The notes below the pieces were generated by a model, which saw only the letters and a list, made by a program, of their open reading frames with translations, ran no database searches and was not told the DNA's origin. DNA of 38,728 bases from JBGSIZ01 sp041742255 (GTDB lineage: Bacteria > Pseudomonadota > Alphaproteobacteria > Rhodobacterales > Rhodobacteraceae), in assembly GCA_041742255.1 (NCBI GenBank), contig JBGSIZ010000239.1:1-38728 (forward strand), written 5' to 3'. Position numbers and translations under genes: made by a program. Below are positions 24,839 to 31,812 of this stretch, piece after piece; the stretch's first letter is position 1, and each line of letters starts with the position of its first letter.

Positions 24839-27586
24839 GTGAGCGACACCCCGGAAACCCCTGATAACGAAGAAAAACCAGCGCCGCAGCGGGCTGTGCA
24901 CCTTGGCCCCACGATCTCGATCGTGGACGAGATGAAGACGTCGTATCTGGACTATGCGATGTCCGTGATCGTGTCGCGGGCCATCCCGGACCTGCGCGAC
25001 GGGCTCAAACCCGTGCACCGCCGCATCCTCTATGCCATGCACGAGGTCGGCAATACGCCCGACAAACCCTACCGCAAATCCGCGCGCCCCGTGGGCGACG
25101 TGATGGGGAAATACCACCCCCACGGCGACAGCGCGATTTACGAGGCACTGGCCCGCATGGCGCAGGATTTCTCGATGTCGCTGCCGCTCTTGGATGGTCA
25201 GGGGAACTTTGGCTCGATGGACGGTGATAACCCCGCCGCCATGCGCTACACCGAGGTGCGGATGGACAAACCCGCCACCTTCCTTTTGGCGGACATCGAC
25301 AAAGACACCGTTGATTTCCAAGACAATTATGATGGCAAGGACCGGGAACCAACGGTTCTTCCGGCGCGCTTCCCCAACATGCTGGTCAACGGCGCGGGCG
25401 GCATCGCGGTTGGCATGGCCACCAACATTCCGCCCCACAATCTGGGCGAGGTGATCGCGGCCACGCTGGCGCTCATCGAAAATCCGGACCTGACCTCCGA
25501 AGACCTGATCGAACACGTCCCCGGTCCCGATTTCCCCACCGGGGCCTTGATGCTGGGCCGGTCGGGCGCGCGCAAAGCCTATCTGGAGGGGCGTGGCTCG
25601 GTCATCATCCGGTCCAAAACCCACATCGAAGAACTGCGCAAGGACCGCTGGGCGATCATCGTCGATGAAATCCCTTATCAGGTCAACAAATCGGCCATGA
25701 TCGACAAAATCGCCGAGGCCGCCCGCGACAAACGGATCGAAGGCATCGCGCATGTGCAGGACGAAAGCGACCGCAACGGTGTGCGGGTCGTGATCGAACT
25801 CAAACGGGACGCGACGGCGGACGTGGTCCTGAACCAACTCTATCGGTTCACTCCGATGCAGACCTATTTCGGATGCAACATGCTGGCCCTCAACGGTGGC
25901 CGTCCGGAACAACTGACCCTGCGCAGTTTCCTCACCAATTTCATCGACTTCCGCGAAGAAGTTGTGGCGCGCCGCACCGCCTTTGAACTGCGCAAGGCGC
26001 GCGAACGGAGCCACGTTCTTTGCGGTCTCGCCGTTGCAGTCTCCAACGTGGACGAAGTCGTGGCAACCATCCGCGCCTCTGCCGATGCGGCCGATGCACG
26101 CGAAAAACTGATGACGCGGCGCTGGCCTGCGGGTGCCATCGCGGAATACATCCGCCTGATTGACGATCCGACCCACACTATCAACGACGACGGCAGCTAT
26201 AACCTGAGCGAGGTGCAAGCCCGCGCGATCCTCGAACTCCGCCTCCAGCGGCTCACGCAGCTTGGCGTGAAAGAGGTGACCGACGAGCTCCAAGACCTTG
26301 CAGGCCGGATCAAGGAATATCTGGCCATCCTCGCCTCGCGCGAACGGATCATGGGCATCATCTCGGACGAACTGCGCGAGGTGCGGGACCTGTTCGCGGT
26401 CCCCCGACGCACCGAAATCGTCGATTGGGCGGGTGACCTCGACGACGAAGACCTGATCGAACGCGAAGACATGGTCGTGACCGTCACCTCTGGCGGCTAC
26501 ATCAAACGCACGTCGCTTGCCGAATTCCGCAGCCAGCGGCGCGGCGGCAAGGGCCTGTCGTCGATGCAGACCAAAGAAGAGGACGTGGTGACCACGCTTT
26601 TCGTGGCCAACACCCACACCCAACTCTTGTTCTTCACGACCGATGGCATGGCCTACAAACTCAAATGCTGGCGCCTGCCACTGGCCGGGCGCACGGCCAA
26701 AGGTAAGGCGATCGTCAACATCCTGCCGATTCCGGGCGGCGTCTCCATCGCCGCAATCATGCCCGTGGACCGTCCCGAGGCGGAATGGGACGACCTGCAA
26801 ATCGTGTTTGCGACCTCGCTGGGAACGGTTCGCCGCAACCGGCTGTCGGAATTCACCAACGTGAACCGGGCCGGCAAAATCGCGATGAAGTTCGAAGGCG
26901 AAGACGAAGGGAATTCGCTCATCAACGCCCGCATCGCGTCCAACGATGACGACGTAATGCTGGTGACCAGTTCCGGGCGGGCCATCCGCTTTCCGGCGAC
27001 CGATGTGCGGGTGTTCAACTCGCGGTCGTCCACGGGCGTCCGGGGTATCCGTCTGACGGGGGATGACACCGTGGTGTCCATGTCCATCCTGCGCCATTTC
27101 GACGCCGAAGCGTCCGAGCGTGAAGCTTACCTCAAGATGCGCCGGGCCATGGCCGGGCTCGCCGACGATGCCGAGGTCGAAGCAGACGACGATGAAGAAA
27201 CGGTAACACCGGGGGCCATCAGCCCACAACGCTATGCGGAAATGTCGGCGGCCGAAAACCTGATCCTGACAATCACCGCAAAGGGCAATGGCAAACTGTC
27301 GTCCAGCCACGATTATCCGGTGCGGGGACGCGGCGGCATGGGTGTCGCGGCCATGGACAAGGCAATGCGCGGCGGCACCTTGGTGTCGTCCTTCCCGGTG
27401 GAACTGTCCGAACAGATCATGCTTGTGACCTCAACCGGGCAATCCATCCGGGTTCCGGTTCAGGGCATCAGCTTCCGCTCGCGCAGTGCGGGCGGGGTCA
27501 AGGTGTTCGACACCGCCAAAGGCGAAGAAGTGGTCAGCGTCGCCTGGATCGCAGAACAGGACGACGAATCGGCACCCACCGAATAG
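24839..27586 (+). CDS. gyrA: DNA gyrase subunit A
   Basis: GyrA cuts and rejoins DNA in the gyrase tetramer that adds negative supercoils. The 915-residue product has the catalytic tyrosine Y137 in AAMRYTEVRM and the quinolone-resistance region HPHGDSAIYEALARM; S98 (E. coli S83) is the sensitive-type residue, while the position of E. coli D87 is glutamate (E102). The N-terminal breakage-reunion domain is followed by the beta-pinwheel domain (from about residue 540), with an acidic insertion around residue 780. The GTG at 24839 is preferred: AGGCGG precedes it and the upstream promoter ends before it. Confidence 0.97.
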   Translation: MSDTPETPDNEEKPAPQRAVHLGPTISIVDEMKTSYLDYAMSVIVSRAIPDLRDGLKPVHRRILYAMHEVGNTPDKPYRKSARPVGDVMGKYHPHGDSAIYEALARMAQDFSMSLPLLDGQGNFGSMDGDNPAAMRYTEVRMDKPATFLLADIDKDTVDFQDNYDGKDREPTVLPARFPNMLVNGAGGIAVGMATNIPPHNLGEVIAATLALIENPDLTSEDLIEHVPGPDFPTGALMLGRSGARKAYLEGRGSVIIRSKTHIEELRKDRWAIIVDEIPYQVNKSAMIDKIAEAARDKRIEGIAHVQDESDRNGVRVVIELKRDATADVVLNQLYRFTPMQTYFGCNMLALNGGRPEQLTLRSFLTNFIDFREEVVARRTAFELRKARERSHVLCGLAVAVSNVDEVVATIRASADAADAREKLMTRRWPAGAIAEYIRLIDDPTHTINDDGSYNLSEVQARAILELRLQRLTQLGVKEVTDELQDLAGRIKEYLAILASRERIMGIISDELREVRDLFAVPRRTEIVDWAGDLDDEDLIEREDMVVTVTSGGYIKRTSLAEFRSQRRGGKGLSSMQTKEEDVVTTLFVANTHTQLLFFTTDGMAYKLKCWRLPLAGRTAKGKAIVNILPIPGGVSIAAIMPVDRPEAEWDDLQIVFATSLGTVRRNRLSEFTNVNRAGKIAMKFEGEDEGNSLINARIASNDDDVMLVTSSGRAIRFPATDVRVFNSRSSTGVRGIRLTGDDTVVSMSILRHFDAEASEREAYLKMRRAMAGLADDAEVEADDDEETVTPGAISPQRYAEMSAAENLILTITAKGNGKLSSSHDYPVRGRGGMGVAAMDKAMRGGTLVSSFPVELSEQIMLVTSTGQSIRVPVQGISFRSRSAGGVKVFDTAKGEEVVSVAWIAEQDDESAPTE

Positions 27587-27751
27587 CGGCAGGGCCATGG
27601 GCCGCCCCGGTTATGGGGCAGCTCACAACACACGCATTCGCCCTCTGTGCATTTTCCAACAGTCAGCCGCGCATTTTCATGACTTATGTGCGCGACGTTC
27701 AAACGGTAGGTCACCGCCAGCGCCACTTCCGGCCATTGGAAAGTCCCTGAC

Positions 27752-28132
27752 ATGAACTCGCCTATCATCCCCCTCGTCGCCCGCATCTTCCTTGCGTTGA
27801 TCTTCATCATTTCCGGCATCGGCAAACTTGGCGATGTGGCCAGCTTCACCGGCTTCATGGTGTCGGGCGGTATTCCGGCCATTTTCGCATGGCCCACCAT
27901 CGCGCTTGAAATCCTCGGTGGCATCGCGCTGCTGGCCGGGTTCCAGACGCGCATCGTTGCGCTGGCGCTGGCCGGGTTCACGCTGCTGGCGGGCTTGCTC
28001 TACCATTTCGACCCCGCCGACCAGATGCAGATGACCAGCTTCCTGAAAAACGTGGCGATCACCGGTGGCCTTCTGCTGTTGGTCTCCGGTGGTGCCGGTC
28101 GGTTGTCGGTTGACGGCCGTATGGGCAAATAA
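27752..28132 (+). CDS. DoxX-family membrane protein
   Basis: A 126-residue protein with four hydrophobic helices (about 5-25, 45-65, 68-88, 100-118) and the DoxX-type features FIISGIGKLGD near the first helix and the GG-rich second helix. DoxX-like proteins are quinone-linked or redox-stress membrane proteins in some bacteria; the role here is not known. A GGAAAG-like site precedes the ATG and a clear terminator follows, so it is probably a single-gene unit. Confidence 0.85.
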   Translation: MNSPIIPLVARIFLALIFIISGIGKLGDVASFTGFMVSGGIPAIFAWPTIALEILGGIALLAGFQTRIVALALAGFTLLAGLLYHFDPADQMQMTSFLKNVAITGGLLLLVSGGAGRLSVDGRMGK

Positions 28133-28139
28133 CACGACC

Positions 28140-28171
28140 AAAAGGGGGGTCGCCTGCGTGGCCCCCTTTTT
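28140..28171 (+). terminator. intrinsic terminator after the DoxX gene
   Basis: AAAAGGGGG pairs with CCCCCTTTT (9-bp stem, 13-base loop) and is followed by another T. It begins 8 bases after the stop codon. Confidence 0.88.
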
Positions 28172-28272
28172 CCAAAAACCAAACCGACGCGATACCGTTG
28201 GGATACCGACGCAATATCCAAACGGCAAAACACCCCCTTTCCCCGCCTCTGCGTTCGCCCTAAATACGGGGC

Positions 28273-29628
28273 ATGACACAAACACTTCACATCATCGGTG
28301 GCGGCATGGCCGGATCCGAGGCCGCATGGCAAGCCGCCCAAATGGGCGTCCCCGTCGTCATCCACGAAATGCGACCGCACGTTGAAACCTTCGCGCATCG
28401 CACTGGAAACCTTGCAGAAATGGTGTGTTCAAACTCGTTCCGCTCGGACGACGACGAACAAAATGCGGTGGGGTTGCTGCATTGGGAAATGCGGCAGGCG
28501 GGCGGGATCATCATGGAAATGGCAACCCGGCACAGGCTTCCGGCAGGTGGTGCGCTCGCCGTGGACCGCGACCCCTTTGCCGCGAGCGTCACCGCCGCAC
28601 TGCACGCTCATCCACTTATTTCTGTTTCTTATGAAGAGGTTACATCGCTTCCCTCGGACGGGCACTGGATCATCGCCACCGGCCCCTTGACCTCTGCGGG
28701 CCTTGGTGTGGCAATCCAATCCGAAACCGGAACCGACGCGCTCGCCTTTTTCGACGCCATCGCCCCCATCGTGTATTTCGACAGCGTGAACATGGATGTC
28801 GCCTGGATGCAGTCGCGCTATGACAAGGGCGACACCCCCGAAGAACAGACCGCCTACCTGAATTGTCCAATGGACAAAGCGACTTATGACGCGTTCATCG
28901 ACGCGCTTCTGGCCGCCGACAAGACGGAATTTCACGAAGGCGAAACCGCAGGCTACTTTGACGGCTGCTTGCCCATCGAGGTGATGGCAGAACGCGGCCG
29001 CGAAACGCTGCGTTTTGGCCCGATGAAACCGGTGGGGCTGACCAATGCCCACGATCCGTTGACCAAGCCCTATGCCGTCGTCCAACTGCGGCGGGACAAC
29101 GCGCTTGGCACGCTTTACAACATTGTCGGCTTTCAAACCAAGATGAAGTATGGCGCGCAAAAGACTGTTTTATCTATGATACCCGGTCTTGAATCTGCCG
29201 AATTCGCGCGCCTTGGCGGGATCCATCGCAACACCTTCATCAACTCGCCGACGTTGCTGGACCACCAGATGCGCCTGAAATCACGGCCCAACATCCGCTT
29301 TGCCGGACAAATCACGGGCGTCGAAGGCTATGTAGAAAGTGCGGCGATGGGTCTTTTGGCCGGGCGCATGGCGGCAGCTGAAATCCTCGGACACGCCTTT
29401 GCACCGGTTCCCGCAACAACCGCCATGGGCGCGCTGATCCACCACATTACGGGCGGAGCCGAAGCAAAGACGTTCCAACCGATGAACGTCAATTTCGGCC
29501 TGTTCCCTCCGCTGGACGGGGTCCGGGGTGGCCGTCGCGGCCGCAAAGACCGCTACAAAGGCTACACAGACCGCGCCAAGGAAGACTGGCTGAACTGGTT
29601 GAACCCGCTGTCACAAGCCGCTGAATGA
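28273..29628 (+). CDS. trmFO: folate-dependent tRNA (uracil-54-C5)-methyltransferase TrmFO
   Basis: TrmFO makes ribothymidine at position 54 of tRNA using methylenetetrahydrofolate and FADH2. The 451-residue product starts with the FAD fold motif IIGGGMAGSEAA (residues 6-17), then the conserved VCSNSFRSDD with the catalytic-type cysteine near residue 54, and ends with the family pattern NVNFGLFPP...GRKDRYKGYTDRA. It overlaps gluQ by ATGA. Together with gluQ here and mnmA at the right end of the window it adds to a set of tRNA-modification genes. Confidence 0.96.
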   Translation: MTQTLHIIGGGMAGSEAAWQAAQMGVPVVIHEMRPHVETFAHRTGNLAEMVCSNSFRSDDDEQNAVGLLHWEMRQAGGIIMEMATRHRLPAGGALAVDRDPFAASVTAALHAHPLISVSYEEVTSLPSDGHWIIATGPLTSAGLGVAIQSETGTDALAFFDAIAPIVYFDSVNMDVAWMQSRYDKGDTPEEQTAYLNCPMDKATYDAFIDALLAADKTEFHEGETAGYFDGCLPIEVMAERGRETLRFGPMKPVGLTNAHDPLTKPYAVVQLRRDNALGTLYNIVGFQTKMKYGAQKTVLSMIPGLESAEFARLGGIHRNTFINSPTLLDHQMRLKSRPNIRFAGQITGVEGYVESAAMGLLAGRMAAAEILGHAFAPVPATTAMGALIHHITGGAEAKTFQPMNVNFGLFPPLDGVRGGRRGRKDRYKGYTDRAKEDWLNWLNPLSQAAE

Positions 29629-30479
29629 TAACACGTTTTGCCCCGTCGCCCACGGGGCCGCTGCATCTGGGTCACGCGTTTGCAGGCTTTGTGGCGCATG
29701 ATATGGCACGGGCAGCAGGCGGGCAATTTGTGTTGCGGATCGAAGACATCGACGCCACCCGCGCACGTCCTGAATGGGAGGCGCTAATCTACGATGATCT
29801 CCACTGGCTTGGCCTGGAATGGCCAACCCACGTCTTGCGCCAATCCAGCAACCTCCCCGCCTACACCACGGCATTGCGCGAACTGTGGGATATGGGCCTC
29901 CTCTATGTTTGCACCTGCAATAGGCGGGACATTCAGGCGGCGGTCACGGCCCCGCAAGAAGGCACCGCTGCGACAGGCCCGGATGGTCTGATCTATCCGG
30001 GCACCTGTCGCACCAAACCGCGCGACGCGGTGTTCCCGCTTGGATCGACACTTCGTCTTGACATCAACAAGGCAGTGCAGGTCATTGATATAGTTTTAAA
30101 TTTTGTTGAGACCGGAAACTGCCACGGCATTCCACAAGGACACATTGCCACCACGCCAGACCACTATCGCACGGCCATCGGCGATGTCGTCTTGGCGCGA
30201 CGGGATATGGGGGCGTCCTACCACCTCGCCGTGGTCATCGACGATGCCGCCCAAGGGGTCACGCATGTCACCCGCGGGGCCGACCTGTTTGAGGCTACGC
30301 GCATCCATGTCCTGCTGCAACGGCTGTTGAACCTGCCCACACCCGTCTACCACCATCACCGCCTGATCCGGGACGACCACGGCAAACGGCTGGCGAAACG
30401 GGACGATGCACGGGCAATCGCAACGTACCGTGCGGACGGTGCGACGCCTGCGGAAATACGCAAGTTGGTGGGGCTTTAG
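29625..30479 (+). CDS. gluQ: glutamyl-Q tRNA(Asp) synthetase
   Basis: GluQ-RS attaches glutamate to the queuosine base in the anticodon of tRNA-Asp. The 284-residue product is a shortened glutamyl-tRNA synthetase without anticodon-binding domain: the HIGH-type motif is PTGPLHLGHAFAG (residues 8-20), the zinc site is built by the CTC pair and GTC cysteine around residues 97-130, and the KMSKS-type motif is GKRLAKRDDAR near residues 252-262. Translationally coupled to trmFO. Its last 4 bases overlap the end of hisI on the other strand. Confidence 0.95.
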   Translation: MITRFAPSPTGPLHLGHAFAGFVAHDMARAAGGQFVLRIEDIDATRARPEWEALIYDDLHWLGLEWPTHVLRQSSNLPAYTTALRELWDMGLLYVCTCNRRDIQAAVTAPQEGTAATGPDGLIYPGTCRTKPRDAVFPLGSTLRLDINKAVQVIDIVLNFVETGNCHGIPQGHIATTPDHYRTAIGDVVLARRDMGASYHLAVVIDDAAQGVTHVTRGADLFEATRIHVLLQRLLNLPTPVYHHHRLIRDDHGKRLAKRDDARAIATYRADGATPAEIRKLVGL

Positions 30480-30838
30480 CCCTCCATCGGCGGCATCAAC
30501 GTCACCTCGACGCCGTCGCGGACTTCGGTGTAAAAACAAGTGCGGCGGTTGGTGTGGCAGGCAGGGCCGGTCTGGCGGACCTCAACCAACAAACAATCGC
30601 GGTCACAATCCACCTTGAACGCCACCAATTCCTGCACATGGCCAGATGTTTCGCCCTTGACCCAGAACGCCTGCCGGGACCGCGACCAATAGGTCACGCG
30701 TCCGGTCACCAACGTGCGTGCCACGGCCTCGGCATTCATCCACGCCATCATCAGAACCTCGCCCGATGCGGCATCCTGTGCAATAGCGGGGATCAAACCA
30801 TCGGCGGTATAGGTCAGGCTGGCAGGGTCAAACGCCAT
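30476..30838 (-). CDS. hisI: phosphoribosyl-AMP cyclohydrolase
   Basis: HisI opens the purine ring of phosphoribosyl-AMP in histidine synthesis. The 120-residue single-domain protein has the expected motifs: MMAWMNAEA, TGRVTYWSRSR, the metal site DCDRDC and the zinc cysteines in GPACHTNRRTCFY. The start at 30838 is chosen because AAAGGA lies 8 bases upstream. It stands alone, as hisI often does in this group, apart from other his genes. Confidence 0.95.
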   Translation of the reverse strand: MAFDPASLTYTADGLIPAIAQDAASGEVLMMAWMNAEAVARTLVTGRVTYWSRSRQAFWVKGETSGHVQELVAFKVDCDRDCLLVEVRQTGPACHTNRRTCFYTEVRDGVEVTLMPPMEG

Positions 30839-30904
30839 CGGATTATCCTTTTGCAAACGGGCGGCACGCCCTATCTAAAAGAACAGACATCAAAGGGCAA
30901 ACGC

Positions 30905-31357
30905 GTGAGCACCGATACCGACCTCATCAAACTTTATTCGCAGCGGATCCTCGCCCTTGCCGCCGATATGCCGCGGACCCGGCGGCTTGAGGCGCCCACG
31001 GCCACGTCGCGCAAACGCTCGCCGCTGTGTGGGTCCACGGTGACGGTGGATATCGTTGTGACAGACGGGGTCATCACGGACTATGGCCAGGATGTAAGAG
31101 CCTGCGCCTTGGGTCAGGCGGCGGCGTCGGTAGTCGGGTCAGCCATCGTGGGGTTGCGGCGGGAACAGGTTCAGGCAGGGCGCGATGCGCTGGTCGCCAT
31201 GCTGCGGGAAAACGGCCCGCCGCCGGGGGCCCCATTTGATGGCCTCGCCGTTCTGGAACCGGCACGAGAGTATAAAAACCGCCACGCGTCCATCCTGCTG
31301 GCCTTTGACGCCACCTTGGACGCGTTGGCACAGTCCGCCGCCGTCAAAACCGCCTGA
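30905..31357 (+). CDS. NifU/IscU-like iron-sulfur scaffold protein, third cysteine lost
   Basis: A 150-residue NifU N-terminal/IscU-type protein. The GTG at 30905 has AAAGGG upstream. Cysteines C42 (SPLCGSTVTV) and C67 (VRACALGQAA) match the first two ligands of IscU. At the third site IscU has HCS, whereas here the sequence is RHASILLAFDA, so the histidine (H127) is kept and the cysteine is replaced by A128. It may be a dedicated or divergent scaffold, or may have lost cluster-building activity. It diverges from hisI with 66 bases between starts. No isc or suf genes are near. Confidence 0.82.
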   Translation: MSTDTDLIKLYSQRILALAADMPRTRRLEAPTATSRKRSPLCGSTVTVDIVVTDGVITDYGQDVRACALGQAAASVVGSAIVGLRREQVQAGRDALVAMLRENGPPPGAPFDGLAVLEPAREYKNRHASILLAFDATLDALAQSAAVKTA

Positions 31358-31360
31358 CAT

Positions 31361-31397
31361 AAAAAAAACCGCCGCGCATCCCTTGGGATGGCGGCGG
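31361..31397 (-). terminator. strong intrinsic terminator of the small SOS-type gene
   Basis: On the minus strand CCGCCGC-CATCCC pairs with GGGATG-G-GCGGCGG (13 bp, one bulge, very short loop), followed by eight T (eight A at 31361-31368). On the plus strand there is no T run after it, so it belongs to transcripts coming from the right, such as that of the 40-residue gene. Confidence 0.85.
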
Positions 31398-31567
31398 CAG
31401 TCAGGAAGCATGTCGCGTGGGACCCTGATCCGGAAAAAACACGAGGGCAGGCAAACCCCGGTATCTGCGACCCGCGCGGCGTCTGGACATAGACAGGCGG
31501 GTCAAGGGACCATCGCAAAGTTGGGACAGGCGATGCAGCGGATCAGGCGCGGAAACTCCCGGGCAGT

Positions 31568-31690
31568 TCAAAAAATCGCAGGCAACATCAACCCGCCATA
31601 CAGCATCACGATCAATGCAACCGCGCCCATCATATCGCCGACAATCGTGTCGCGGCTGCGGACGAACGTTTCCTTGATATCTTTGGCCAT
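31568..31690 (-). CDS. 40-residue single-span membrane protein, probable SOS gene
   Basis: The coding strand carries AAAGGA eight bases before an ATG that opens 40 codons ending in TGA. Residues 1-19 are polar and charged (MAKDIKETFVRSRDTIVGD), residues 20-40 are a hydrophobic membrane segment ending GGLMLPAIF. Two overlapping LexA-type boxes lie 58-83 bases upstream and a strong terminator ends the unit about 170 bases past the stop. I do not recognise the family. The layout resembles the Caulobacter SOS-induced division inhibitor SidA (29 residues, one membrane segment), but there is no evident sequence match, so this is an analogy only. It follows recG on the same strand. Confidence 0.75.
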   Translation of the reverse strand: MAKDIKETFVRSRDTIVGDMMGAVALIVMLYGGLMLPAIF

Positions 31691-31747
31691 GATCGGGTCC
31701 TTTCGGGTGCGATGCTGTTTGTTGCCCATTTGTTCCCATATTGCGCC

Positions 31748-31793
31748 GAACCTGTAAAGAACTTTTTAAGAACATTAGTGAACATTTTGGAAC
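31748..31793 (-). promoter_or_regulatory. LexA (SOS) boxes: phased GAAC/GTTC array
   Basis: On the plus strand GAAC occurs at 31748, 31759, 31770, 31780 and 31790. The first three give two overlapping GAAC-N7-GAAC elements, i.e. GTTC-N7-GTTC on the coding strand, the LexA site known from Rhodobacter, Caulobacter and Rhizobium. The last two have N6 spacing and may be weaker half-sites. The array lies between the recG stop and the small membrane protein gene. Confidence 0.78.
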
Positions 31794-31812
31794 ATCTGTC
31801 GGCGCGATATGC

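Noticed and set aside
24566..27310. Very long open frame (914 codons) antisense to gyrA
   Set aside because: It mirrors the codon pattern of gyrA in GC-rich DNA, is rich in His/Arg/Gly and shows no domain; gyrA on the other strand is certain.
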